Positions 11,230 through 19,826 of a DNA stretch of 64,000 bases are shown here, piece by piece. Position 1 is the stretch's first letter; each line of letters opens with the position of its first letter. This DNA is from Lampropedia aestuarii (lineage in GTDB: Bacteria; Pseudomonadota; Gammaproteobacteria; Burkholderiales; Burkholderiaceae_C): assembly GCF_004803635.1 (NCBI RefSeq), contig NZ_SSWX01000001.1:124001-188000 (forward strand), in the 5' to 3' direction. A program made the position numbers and the translations under genes. Below the pieces are notes generated by a model. It did no database searches. It was not told the DNA's origin and saw only the letters and a program-made list of their open reading frames with translations.

Positions 11230-11835
11230 TCAGGATTGGAGCCACTGTTGGTAGGCTGCACGCGTGGCTGGCGACACCGCCGTCAGCACTTTTTCACGGT
11301 TGACATTGTGGCGCGCCACCAGGCGTGCATCTGCAATCGTGCGTGACTTGCAAAACCAATGGCAGCTATGCTGCAGCAAAAACAGCTCGGCCGAGAGCTG
11401 GTAAGCGCGCTCTTTGGCAGACAGGCCCTGCTCATTAGCAACCGCCGCACGTATACCGCTCGCATGGATTTGCAACAAACGTTTGAAATCCAAGGTCGAC
11501 GAGTACATGAAACGCTCGACATAAGGCACGCACAAAGCCCATTTGCCCATGCGCGTCAAGGCATCAGGGGCTTGCCCCACGGCTTCAGCCAAACGCTGGA
11601 CCTGCCCTGCCACACCGCGCTCACTGGGCTCGAAAGTAGGCCAAATCTGCTCTTGTCGCACCGCATCTTGCTCACGAATGGCGCGCAAATAGCCTTGCGT
11701 CAGCGTCTCCATATGGCGCTCCACCTGCAAGCCTGCCAAATGCTGGCCTAAAAATACAATGCGCTGCGCCTGGTATCGCGCTCGCAAAACCAGCCACAGC
11801 ACTGTGACAACGAACAATAAAAAAGCGATTTCCAT
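11230..11835 (-). CDS. Unknown protein with one N-terminal membrane helix
   Basis: I do not recognise this 201-residue protein. Residues 3-17 form a single hydrophobic helix (IAFLLFVVTVLWLVL), so it is probably anchored in the inner membrane with the rest in the cytoplasm. The soluble part is helical in character, with Trp residues near 65 and 100 and a Cys-containing segment (HSCHWFCKS) near residue 157. The ATG at 11835 is preceded by GGGGAAAA. It lies 183 bases downstream of parE on the same strand and upstream of rpsO. No function can be offered. Confidence 0.7.
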   Translation of the reverse strand: MEIAFLLFVVTVLWLVLRARYQAQRIVFLGQHLAGLQVERHMETLTQGYLRAIREQDAVRQEQIWPTFEPSERGVAGQVQRLAEAVGQAPDALTRMGKWALCVPYVERFMYSSTLDFKRLLQIHASGIRAAVANEQGLSAKERAYQLSAELFLLQHSCHWFCKSRTIADARLVARHNVNREKVLTAVSPATRAAYQQWLQS

Positions 11836-12018
11836 TTTTCCCCAAATACCAGGCGCAATGCCCAGACCAACCCCAATTCAACCAAGTAACCGCCGCCAAC
11901 GATCGCCCCCACCTTTGGACGAGACCCGATCAGTATGGCCCCATGACCCTTCACCTCGTGACAGCGGCGTTGACCAAGACACCAGGCAGCGCAAGCTTGC
12001 GCTGCGCCTGCATGCAGC

Positions 12019-14013
12019 TCACACATCCACCTCAACATCATCGCCATGCAGCTCCATCAGCTCACGCCTGGCACCTGCTTCACCCTTGCCCATCAGTTGC
12101 GTAAAAAGCCCTTCTGTCTGCGCAAAATTAAACAGGCCCAACTGCACGGGCATCAGGTGCCGCGTATCGGGATTGAGCGTGGTATCCCACAACTGCACGG
12201 CGTTCATCTCACCCAGGCCCTTGAAGCGGCCAATGCTCCAGGCGCCTTCACGCACACCGTCTTTGCGCAGCTTCTCCAGTGCCGCATGCAACTCCTGCTC
12301 ACTGAGCACATACAGCTTGGTCGCAGGTTTTTTGCCACGTGCAGGCACAGCAATGCTGTAGAGCGGCGGCTGCGCCACAAAGACATGACCCGCCTCAATC
12401 AGTTTGGGGAAGTGGCGGAAAAACAGCGTCAGCAACAGCACTTGGATGTGCGCACCATCCACATCGGCATCACTGAGGATGCAAATCTTGCCGTAGCGCA
12501 GCCCTGACAAGTCCACCTCGTCATTGGGGCCGTGTGGATCCACACCAATGGCCACCGAAATATCGTGCACTTCGTTATTGGCAAACAGGCGGTCGCGCTC
12601 AACCTCCCAGGTATTGAGCACCTTGCCACGCAGTGGCAACACCGCCTGGTTCTCTTTGTCGCGCCCCATCTTGGCACTGCCGCCAGCCGAGTCACCCTCG
12701 ACCAAAAACACTTCGTTGTAAGCCAGGTCACGGCTTTCACAATCAGTCAGCTTTCCAGGCAATACAGCCACGCCTGAGCCTTTGCGCTTCTCCACTTTTT
12801 GCCCGGCACGCTGGCGTGTTTGCGCCGCTTTGATCGCCAGCTCGGCAATCTTGCGGCCGTAATCGACATGGTCGTTGAGCCACAACTCCATGGCCGGCTT
12901 CACAAAGCTGGACACCAATCGCACGGCATCGCGTGAATTGAGCTTTTCCTTGATCTGGCCCTGAAATTGCGGATCCAGAATTTTGGCCGAGAGCACATAA
13001 CTGACGCGCGAGAACACATCTTCAGGCATCAGCTTGACCCCCTTGGGCAGCAGCGCATGCATGTCAATAAAGCCTTTGACCGCCTGGAACAGGCCATCAC
13101 GCAAGCCACTCTCGTGCGTACCGCCAGCAGTGGTTGGAATCAGGTTCACATAGCTCTCACGCATCGGCTGGCCGTCTTCGGTGAACGCCACGCACCAGCT
13201 GGCCCCCTCACCCAAGGCAAAACTATCGTTGTGCTTGTCGGCAAAGCCTGCGCCTTCGAACATCGGAATAATGGGCTCGGCACTCAGGGTTTGACTCAAA
13301 TAATCGCTCAAGCCGCCTTTGTACTGCCAGTTTTGGCTTTGCTTGGTTTTCTCATTGGTCAGCGACACCGTCACACCAGGCATCAGCACCGCCTTGCTGC
13401 GCAGCAAATGCTGCAGCTCAGGCATTGGCAGGGCTTTGGACTCAAAGTATTTGGCATCGGGCCACACGCGCACCGTCGTGCCTTGCTTGCGGTCACCGCT
13501 TTGCGCTGCCCGCACCGTCAAAGGCTCAAGCACCTCACCGCCATTGCCAAACACCAGATGGGCCACTTGCCCATCACGATAGACAGTCACCTCCAGGCGG
13601 GTTGACAAGGCATTGGTGACCGATACGCCAACGCCATGCAGGCCACCTGAGAAGCTATACGCACCACCTGACTCTTTGTCAAACTTGCCACCCGCATGCA
13701 AGCGCGTAAAGACCAGCTCCACTACAGGCGCCTTCTCGTCGGGGTGCAAGCCAAACGGAATGCCACGGCCATCATCCTCAACGCTGATCGAGCCGTCTTC
13801 GTGCAAGCAAAAACGGATTTTTTTGCCGTGGCCTGCCAAGGCCTCATCGGCGGCGTTGTCCAGCACTTCCTGGATGATGTGCAATGGGTTGTCGGTGCGG
13901 GTGTACATCCCTGGGCGCTGCTTAACCGGCTCCAGGCCCTTCAATACCTTGATCGAGCCCTCAGAATAGCCGCTATTGCCGCCCGCTGCAGTGTTTTTAG
14001 TCTGTGTTGCCAT
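12019..14013 (-). CDS. parE: DNA topoisomerase IV subunit B
   Basis: ParE is the ATPase subunit of topoisomerase IV, which decatenates replicated chromosomes. The 664-residue protein has the GHKL ATPase motifs (EVLDNAADEA near residue 53, DDGRGIPFG near 81, GLHGVGVSVTNAL near 125) and the TOPRIM motifs EGDSAGGSA (near 415) and DADVDGAHI (near 490). ATG 14013 was chosen because it gives the family-like short N-terminus; an ATG eight codons upstream is also open. parC is not in the window. The gene lies alone between an unknown gene and an ankyrin gene. Confidence 0.97.
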   Translation of the reverse strand: MATQTKNTAAGGNSGYSEGSIKVLKGLEPVKQRPGMYTRTDNPLHIIQEVLDNAADEALAGHGKKIRFCLHEDGSISVEDDGRGIPFGLHPDEKAPVVELVFTRLHAGGKFDKESGGAYSFSGGLHGVGVSVTNALSTRLEVTVYRDGQVAHLVFGNGGEVLEPLTVRAAQSGDRKQGTTVRVWPDAKYFESKALPMPELQHLLRSKAVLMPGVTVSLTNEKTKQSQNWQYKGGLSDYLSQTLSAEPIIPMFEGAGFADKHNDSFALGEGASWCVAFTEDGQPMRESYVNLIPTTAGGTHESGLRDGLFQAVKGFIDMHALLPKGVKLMPEDVFSRVSYVLSAKILDPQFQGQIKEKLNSRDAVRLVSSFVKPAMELWLNDHVDYGRKIAELAIKAAQTRQRAGQKVEKRKGSGVAVLPGKLTDCESRDLAYNEVFLVEGDSAGGSAKMGRDKENQAVLPLRGKVLNTWEVERDRLFANNEVHDISVAIGVDPHGPNDEVDLSGLRYGKICILSDADVDGAHIQVLLLTLFFRHFPKLIEAGHVFVAQPPLYSIAVPARGKKPATKLYVLSEQELHAALEKLRKDGVREGAWSIGRFKGLGEMNAVQLWDTTLNPDTRHLMPVQLGLFNFAQTEGLFTQLMGKGEAGARRELMELHGDDVEVDV

Positions 14014-14190
14014 AGTCGCCGATTGTAGTGTTTGCACTGCCGGTCAAGCCCGAAGTCAAGTGTCAGAAATCTGCCCAATGCATGGGGTCTATTGTCTCCA
14101 GACTATGCCTGCCAGCACGCACTGGGCAGGCATTGCAAGCATGCAGGCCAGCTGCATCAGAGCGCTTGCGCCAGCCAGTGCCTGATCGCT

Positions 14191-14997
14191 TTATCGAGTC
14201 ATCTTGCGTGGTTGGTCACGCTGTTGCTGCAACTGCGCTGCACTGTCATTGAGCTGTCGTGCCAGGGTATCGCGGCCAACACGGGCCGCAAAATCGGCCG
14301 CCGTCAAACCCAATTGGTTTGTCATCGTCGGGTCTGCACCCGCCTCCAACAGCAGCTTGACCATGGCGTCGCTGCCATATTGCGCAGCCATCATCAAAGG
14401 CGTGGTGTCATTGGGCGAGCGCGGATCAATATACGCATCCTTGGCCAATAGCAAGCGGGCAATCTCCAACTGCTGCTCACCGCCGCCCGCGGCTGCATAG
14501 TGCAGTGGCGACCACAGGGTTTTGTTGACGTGAGCCCCTTGGCGAATCAAACGGGTCACCGCATCCAAATGGCCACGAATAGCAGCAAACATCAGCGGAC
14601 TTTCATCCCTGCTGTTGCGAAACTCCACATTCGTTTGGGCCGAGGCCATCAGCGCATCAAAGGCATTGAGACTGCCCAGCTGCAGCGCCAAGGTCATGGG
14701 TGTCTGGCCATTCTGATCGCGTACATTCGGATTGGCTCCTTGCTCCAGCAAGCGGCGCACTGTATTGGCATTGTCACGCGTGACGTAGATGAACAAGTCA
14801 CCTTCTTGCTTTGTCAATGGTTGGGCTGGCGCGGCATGGGCGGCGGCATCTGTACTCTGGCCGCTCAAGGGCTGCGCTTGCACTGGCGCAACACCACATG
14901 CCAACAGTACAGCCAGGGCACATGCCATCACACGGGGCATGCGACGAGGAGCCAGAACAGCGCCTTTTGTTACGGCGTGATTGTGTTTGAACATCAT
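14191..14997 (-). CDS. Exported ankyrin-repeat protein
   Basis: This 268-residue protein has a signal peptide (hydrophobic core around residues 24-40 ending at a VQAQ cleavage-like site) and then a Gln/Ala-rich linker followed by five to six ankyrin repeats. Typical repeat cores are NGQTPMTLALQLG, DESPLMFAAIRG, NDTTPLMMAAQYG and LGLTAADFAA. Ankyrin repeats mediate protein contacts; in a periplasmic setting the partner is unknown. ATG 14997 was chosen because AAGG lies six bases upstream; the open frame extends 15 codons further but lacks such a site. It is downstream of tatD on the same strand. Confidence 0.85.
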   Translation of the reverse strand: MMFKHNHAVTKGAVLAPRRMPRVMACALAVLLACGVAPVQAQPLSGQSTDAAAHAAPAQPLTKQEGDLFIYVTRDNANTVRRLLEQGANPNVRDQNGQTPMTLALQLGSLNAFDALMASAQTNVEFRNSRDESPLMFAAIRGHLDAVTRLIRQGAHVNKTLWSPLHYAAAGGGEQQLEIARLLLAKDAYIDPRSPNDTTPLMMAAQYGSDAMVKLLLEAGADPTMTNQLGLTAADFAARVGRDTLARQLNDSAAQLQQQRDQPRKMTR

Positions 14998-15090
14998 GAA
15001 AAACCTTCCACCACTGGCGGGACTACGCGATACAAGCGGCATCCATCATAAGAGAAGGATGCCGCCACAGGTACTTGCTCATCTTTCTTT

Positions 15091-15903
15091 TTAAGTCGCC
15101 CCAGCTCCACAAGCAAACAAGGCATCAAAGTTCACAGTCGTTGCCTGCACCACTTGCCCAAACTCGATGCCGCGCAACTCTGCAATGCACTGCGCCACAT
15201 GCACCACCTTGGCTGGCGTATTAAGCTTGCCGCGGTGTGGCACCGGCGCCAGATAGGGACTATCGGTTTCCACCAGCATGCGATCCAGTGGCACATACCG
15301 CGCCACTTCCTTCAACGCCTGGGCATTCTTGAACGTCACAATGCCAGCGAAAGACACGTAATAACCAATATCCAGCACACGGCGCGCCACAGCCAGGTCT
15401 TCGGCAAAGCAATGGAATACCCCGCCCGCTTGCGAGCTGCGCCCGTCTTCGCCTTCTTGCGCCAAAATCTCCAGCGTGGCATCCGCTGCATTGCGGGTAT
15501 GGATGATCAAAGGTTTGCGCACTTGCTGCGCCGCACGGATATGCACGCGAAAGCGCTCGCGCTGCCACTCCAGATCGGCAATACTGCGCCCGCCTTTGCG
15601 TCCAGCCATGTCAAAATAATCCAGTCCGGTCTCACCGATACCAAGCACGCGCGGCAAGCCAGCCAGGCGGCTCAAGGTCTCAACATCGGGCTCGCGTACA
15701 CCTTCGTTGTCGGGATGCACGCCCACCGAGCACCACAAGCTGGCATGCTGCAGCGCCATCGCATGCACGCGCTCAAACTCTTCCAGTGTGGTGGCAATGC
15801 ACAAAGCCCGGTTGACACCTGCTTGCTGCATTTCTTGCAGCACTTGGTCAAGTTGGCCTGCCAGTTGCGCATGGCTTAAATGGCAGTGGGAGTCGGTCAG
15901 CAT
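15091..15903 (-). CDS. tatD: TatD-family metal-dependent hydrolase/DNase
   Basis: TatD-type proteins are metal-dependent 3'-5' exonucleases or hydrolases with a TIM barrel. The N-terminal metal motif DSHCH is at residues 3-7, GETGLDYF carries the next ligand, and the later IIHTRNA and VETDSPYLAPVPHRG segments complete the active site. The protein has 270 residues from ATG 15903; an in-frame GTG at 15912 is a possible alternative and neither has a strong ribosome site. It follows a PilZ gene, as in the widespread tmk-holB-pilZ-tatD group. Confidence 0.93.
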   Translation of the reverse strand: MLTDSHCHLSHAQLAGQLDQVLQEMQQAGVNRALCIATTLEEFERVHAMALQHASLWCSVGVHPDNEGVREPDVETLSRLAGLPRVLGIGETGLDYFDMAGRKGGRSIADLEWQRERFRVHIRAAQQVRKPLIIHTRNAADATLEILAQEGEDGRSSQAGGVFHCFAEDLAVARRVLDIGYYVSFAGIVTFKNAQALKEVARYVPLDRMLVETDSPYLAPVPHRGKLNTPAKVVHVAQCIAELRGIEFGQVVQATTVNFDALFACGAGAT

Positions 15904-15989
15904 GGCACTCACAAGGTCAAAATGGGAAAAATGGAAACAGCTTTGCCAGGGCCATCAGCGCCTGGCCGAGCCCGGCACAAGCTGCGCGC

Positions 15990-16361
15990 TTAAATCGTGT
16001 GCGTGGGCTTGTCTGAGGTCAGTGCGGCCCCCAGGCGACTTTCAATCGCCGCGCGCAATTCGGCCGATTTGTCATCATTAGGAAAGCGCACACCAACCCC
16101 GCGCGCACGGCCACCGGTCGTGCCACTGGGTGTAATCCAGGCCACCGTGCCTGCAATCGCGTATTTTCGCGGGTCCTCGGGCAAGGACAACATGACGAAA
16201 ATGCTGTCGCCCATGCTGTAGTCGCGCTCGGTGGGCACAAAAATGCCACCTTCCTTGAACAGCGGAATATACGAGGCATAGAGCGCAGCCTTCTCTTTGA
16301 TATTGAGCTGAATCACGCTGGGGCGCGTGGCTTTGCTGGAGTCTTCTGGAGTGGCGTTCAT
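15990..16361 (-). CDS. pilZ: PilZ-domain protein (type IV pilus/c-di-GMP associated)
   Basis: This 123-residue protein is a PilZ-fold protein of the kind named for type IV pilus biogenesis. It matches the family along its length (RPSVIQLNIKEKAALYASYIP; GGIFVPT; MGDSIFVMLSLPEDPRKYAIAG in order). It lacks the RxxxR plus D/NxSxxG motifs needed for canonical c-di-GMP binding, as is true of the pilus-type subgroup. It lies between holB and tatD, the usual place, 181 bases from holB. No pilus structural genes are in the window. Confidence 0.85.
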   Translation of the reverse strand: MNATPEDSSKATRPSVIQLNIKEKAALYASYIPLFKEGGIFVPTERDYSMGDSIFVMLSLPEDPRKYAIAGTVAWITPSGTTGGRARGVGVRFPNDDKSAELRAAIESRLGAALTSDKPTHTI

Positions 16362-16542
16362 AAAGATGCAAAAAAGAGCAAAAAACTTGGCGCTATTGGC
16401 ATACCTTGGACAAACTGAGGGGACAAGGCCAGCACCTGGCGGACAGCACAGATGGATAAGGCCAACCTGCTATACGCCAGCCGTGTTGCAGTGTACTACG
16501 CACGCGGGCGGCTGCTTCAGCACAGCGATTGGCAGCGCTCGC

Positions 16543-17658
16543 TTAACGCTTGGCCTGCAGCGCTTGACTGGCCTGGTCCAGCAAGGCGGTCAACATCAGC
16601 TCCGGGGCAAATGGGTGCTCGCTGGTGCGCTGCGCTTGTTGCAAATCCACCGACCATTGCGCCAAGCGCTCCAAGGTGCGCTGGCGCGGCGACTGGCCGC
16701 CTTGTTGCAATTGCTGGGTAATGGTCTCGCCAGTTTGCGCACCAAGATGCGCCACCAACGGCTTGAGCGAGTCCTGCGAAAAATAACGAGGCACAGCCCC
16801 AACCACCATCGCCATCACGTCATGGCACAGCTGCTGCAAAACAGCAATGGTTTGACTGGGCGAGGCAGCAGCCAACAAACCGGCCTGCCCCTGGAGCAAC
16901 TGCCTGGGCAACTGGCTCCAGGCCTGCGGCTCAAAACCAGACTGCAGCAATTCCCAGGCATTCTGAGGTCGACCACCGCTGGCCTGCATGGCACCTTGCA
17001 CCTGCTCGGCGGTGCTATGGCCCGCGCTGAGCCAGGCATGGATCTCGGCATCGGCTGGCCAGGCCATTTTCCAGCTGTGGCAGCGGCTGCGAATCGTTGG
17101 CAGCAGCCGGTGCGAAGCCTCGGTGGCCAGCACAAAACGCGAGTTTCCAGGCGGCTCCTCCAGTGTTTTGAGCAAGGCATTGGCTGTCACCGTATTCATG
17201 CTTTCAGCCGGGTAAACCACCACCACTTTGCCACGTCCACGCGCATCCGTGCGTTGGCAAAACGTGATCATCTTGCGCATGGCCTCGACCCGAATCTCTT
17301 GACTGGGCTTGCGCTTGGCTTCGCTGGCACTGTCCGTGTCGGCACTGCTCCAGCCCAAGTCCAATTGCATGGCCTCAGGCAGCAGCACGAGTAAATCCGG
17401 GTGCGTATGCACCTGCACTGCGTGGCAACTCTCACACACGCCACAGGCCGGTGCCAGCGGCGTGCCCAGCGCATGCGCCTCGCACAACAAGGCCTTGGCC
17501 CAGCCCATGGCCAAAGCAAACTGGCCCAAGCCTGAAGGCCCCTCCAATAGCAGGGCATGGCCTTGCTGGGCCAGCAAAGCATTGAGCTGGGCGGGCAGCC
17601 AAGGCATCTCGGGGGCCGCAGGCACTGGGGCGCGGGCTGGGGCCGAACGGGTCGCCAT
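16543..17658 (-). CDS. holB: DNA polymerase III subunit delta'
   Basis: Delta' is a clamp-loader subunit that works with gamma/tau and delta to load the sliding clamp. The 371-residue protein has the degenerate P-loop EGPSGLGQFALA near residue 39, a zinc-binding set of cysteines in CGVCESCHAV near residue 73, and the sensor segment LLKTLEEPP near residue 160. Loss of a functional Walker A is normal for delta'. It starts two bases after the tmk stop, so it is co-transcribed with tmk. Confidence 0.94.
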   Translation of the reverse strand: MATRSAPARAPVPAAPEMPWLPAQLNALLAQQGHALLLEGPSGLGQFALAMGWAKALLCEAHALGTPLAPACGVCESCHAVQVHTHPDLLVLLPEAMQLDLGWSSADTDSASEAKRKPSQEIRVEAMRKMITFCQRTDARGRGKVVVVYPAESMNTVTANALLKTLEEPPGNSRFVLATEASHRLLPTIRSRCHSWKMAWPADAEIHAWLSAGHSTAEQVQGAMQASGGRPQNAWELLQSGFEPQAWSQLPRQLLQGQAGLLAAASPSQTIAVLQQLCHDVMAMVVGAVPRYFSQDSLKPLVAHLGAQTGETITQQLQQGGQSPRQRTLERLAQWSVDLQQAQRTSEHPFAPELMLTALLDQASQALQAKR

Positions 17659-17660
17659 TC

Positions 17661-18365
17661 TCAGGACTCCTTGGTCAGAACGCCGCGCGCCTGCAGCGCA
17701 GCCAGTACTTGCGCACGCACGGCCTCGCGCTCCAGATTCGAATCAATGCGAATCCAGCGCTGCGGCTGCGCTTGTGCACGCTTGGCGTAGCCAGCTGCCA
17801 CGCGCTCAAAAAATGTACGCGCCTGGGCCTCAAACCGGTCTGGTTCACGCGCGTTGTGCAAGCGCGCTGCGGCTACCTCGGCTGGCACATCAAACCACAA
17901 TGTCCAATCGGGCTCCAGCAAGGCAGTCGATGGGGCCGTTGCCAGCGGGCCAGCTGGTACTTCCCAATCGCCCTGCACCCATTGCTCCAATTGCTGCAAA
18001 CAGCTCAGCTCCACCCCGCGGCCTGCGCCTTGGTAGGCGAAGGTCGCATCAGTGAAACGGTCGCAGACCACGCTGGCGCCGCGCGCCAGCGCCGGCACAA
18101 TCACCTCGCGCAAATGCTGGCGGCGTGCGGCAAAGGCCAGCAAGGTCTCGCTCAGTGCATCCATCTCATCGTGCAGCAGCAGCGCGCGCAATTTCTCGCC
18201 CAAAGCCGTGCCGCCTGGCTCGCGGGTCAGCACCACTGCATGGCCCTGCTGCTCCAAAGCCTCGGCCATCGCCGTGATGTGCGAGGACTTGCCCGCGCCA
18301 TCGATGCCTTCGACACTGATAAACCAGCCTCTGCGCACAGCGTGTGCGTCCTTGCTTTGCGCCAT
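17661..18365 (-). CDS. tmk: Thymidylate kinase
   Basis: This enzyme phosphorylates dTMP to dTDP. The 234-residue protein has the P-loop [11 protein letters not shown] near residue 19, the [12 protein letters not shown] motif carrying the catalytic DR near residue 103, and a REPGGT motif near residue 49. The C-terminus is slightly longer than in E. coli. The ATG at 18365 shares one base with the mltG stop (TAATG), and holB follows after two bases, so mltG, tmk and holB are one coupled operon. Confidence 0.96.
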   Translation of the reverse strand: MAQSKDAHAVRRGWFISVEGIDGAGKSSHITAMAEALEQQGHAVVLTREPGGTALGEKLRALLLHDEMDALSETLLAFAARRQHLREVIVPALARGASVVCDRFTDATFAYQGAGRGVELSCLQQLEQWVQGDWEVPAGPLATAPSTALLEPDWTLWFDVPAEVAAARLHNAREPDRFEAQARTFFERVAAGYAKRAQAQPQRWIRIDSNLEREAVRAQVLAALQARGVLTKES

Positions 18366-19363
18366 TATGGCCGCCCCCTGATAAAACGATTGACGGCCCG
18401 ATTATGCTGCTGAAGGTTGTCGCTGAACTCGCTCGTGCCATCGCCGCGGGCCACAAAATAAAACGACGTGGTTTTTTCAGGCTGCACCGCAGCCAGCAAA
18501 GACTCGCGACCTGGCATCGCAATCGGTGTAGGCGGCAGCCCCGCTCGTGTATAGGTATTCCATGGTGTGTCGGTCTCCAGATGGCGGCGGCGCAAGCGGC
18601 CATCGAACGCATCACCCAGCCCATAGATCACCGTCGGATCGGTTTGCAGCAACATGCCCACGCGCAGGCGGTTGACAAACACGCCGGCGATACGGCCTCG
18701 ATCGCTGTGCTGGCCCGTTTCTTTTTCAACAATACTGGCCAGCACCAAGGCCTCATCCGGTGTTTTCAGCGGCACGCTGCGGTCGCGCTGTTGCCAGGCG
18801 GCTTCGAGCATGCGGTCCATCGCCTCCATCGCTTGCTTGAGCACGGCGACATCGCTGCTGCCTTTGGCAAACAAATAGGTATCTGGAAAAAAACGTCCCT
18901 CAGGGTGCTGGCCTTTGCGCCCGAGTTTTTCCATGATTTGTTCATCCGTCAACTCAGCCGTGTCATGCTGCAGCGGCTGTTGCGCCAGCAAGGCCCTGAC
19001 CTGTTTGAAATTCCAACCTTCGACAATAGTGAGCGGGCGCAGGCTTTGCTCGCCTTTGACCAAACGGTCAACCACCTGCTGCGGGCTGACGCCAGACGAG
19101 AACTCATAATAGCCGGCCTTGATGCGCGTGCCCTCGCCAGTAGCGCGCAGCCATGCATACAGCAGGTCGGGGGGCACAGCCATCACGCCGCTGGCAACCA
19201 ATTGCTCGGCCACGCCACGCGCCGAGGTGCCACGTGCAATCGTCACCTCTGCCGGACTGGCGTCAATGCGCAGAGGTTGGTCGCGCCACCAAACGCCATA
19301 AGCCACCGCAGCCCCCAGCAACAGCAGGGCCAGCATCACGAGATAAAACAAACGTCTAAGCAA
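18365..19363 (-). CDS. mltG: Endolytic murein transglycosylase MltG (YceG)
   Basis: MltG cleaves nascent peptidoglycan and is thought to terminate glycan strand growth. It has one N-terminal membrane helix (about residues 7-24), a LysM-like region, and the YceG catalytic domain with the ASIVEKETG motif whose Glu is catalytic, then [12 protein letters not shown] and FYFVARGDG. There is no ATG near the helix. The best start is TTG 19363, which has AAGGA nine bases upstream and gives 332 residues; the open frame continues upstream into sequence with no family resemblance. It overlaps tmk by one base. Confidence 0.92.
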   Translation of the reverse strand: MLRRLFYLVMLALLLLGAAVAYGVWWRDQPLRIDASPAEVTIARGTSARGVAEQLVASGVMAVPPDLLYAWLRATGEGTRIKAGYYEFSSGVSPQQVVDRLVKGEQSLRPLTIVEGWNFKQVRALLAQQPLQHDTAELTDEQIMEKLGRKGQHPEGRFFPDTYLFAKGSSDVAVLKQAMEAMDRMLEAAWQQRDRSVPLKTPDEALVLASIVEKETGQHSDRGRIAGVFVNRLRVGMLLQTDPTVIYGLGDAFDGRLRRRHLETDTPWNTYTRAGLPPTPIAMPGRESLLAAVQPEKTTSFYFVARGDGTSEFSDNLQQHNRAVNRFIRGRP

Positions 19364-19399
19364 AATTGGTATTCCTTTTGAACAAGCCCTGAATGCACG

Positions 19400-19422
19400 C
19401 CTAGCATGCCTAGCATGCCTAT
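19400..19422. repeat. Short tandem repeat, nine-base unit
   Basis: The unit CCTAGCATG occurs twice in tandem and is followed by a partial third copy. It lies 37-59 bases upstream of the mltG start. Confidence 0.7.
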
Positions 19423-19668
19423 CTTGGGCCAGAGCAAGGCTTGCCGCAATGCCACCACCTCTGGCCATGCGCAGCAGGCCCAACAAAGCCCTTATTCACC
19501 GAGCACGAGTCTGCAGCATTTTAAAAAGCTTGGGACAATAGCATGTTTTAAAAGCCGTACGCTGTGATGGCCAGCTGCTTGTTTTGCAGCTACAGCTGCT
19601 GCCCAGCCCCCCCCGCTTTTTGTGGCGTGCCGCCGCACTGCGAATTCCTGCATATCCTGCTGGTGCTG

Positions 19669-19770
19669 CAGTTGCAGTTGCAGTTGCAGTTGCAGTTGCA
19701 GTTGCAGTTGCAGTTGCAGTTGCAGTTGCAGTTGCAGTTGCAGTTGCAGTTGCAGTTGCAGTTGCAGTTG
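19669..19770. repeat. Microsatellite: 17 perfect CAGTTG units
   Basis: The array is an uninterrupted 102-base run of CAGTTG, flanked by partial units (CTG before, CAGT after). Hexanucleotide tracts of this length without any point change are rare in bacterial chromosomes and prone to slipped-strand length change. It ends 56 bases before the ygfZ ATG. A change in unit number would alter promoter or UTR spacing in steps of six without shifting a reading frame. Confidence 0.97.
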
Positions 19771-19826
19771 CAGTGCGCGGCAATCACCAGCCTATTTTTA
19801 CACCCTTTTTCAAACCCGACGACGCC

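Larger units (their letters stand above)
19364..19826. other. Divergent mltG/ygfZ intergenic region with a hexanucleotide tract
   Basis: These 463 bases separate two divergent genes and must contain both promoters. Near mltG there are about 2.7 tandem copies of the nine-base unit CCTAGCATG (19400-19422). Near ygfZ is the CAGTTG array. Long open frames through the array on both strands encode simple Ala-Val, Asn-Cys or Thr-Ala dipeptide runs and I do not regard them as genes. Confidence 0.7.

Noticed and set aside
11748-12047. A 99-codon open frame overlapping the parE 3' end and the unknown gene
   Set aside because: It overlaps two better-supported genes and shows no start signal or family resemblance.
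19377-19392. TTTTGAACAAGCCCT near mltG as a further copy of the dispersed repeat
   Set aside because: Only part of the core matches and the downstream TCTCC/GCAG part is missing; chance similarity is likely.
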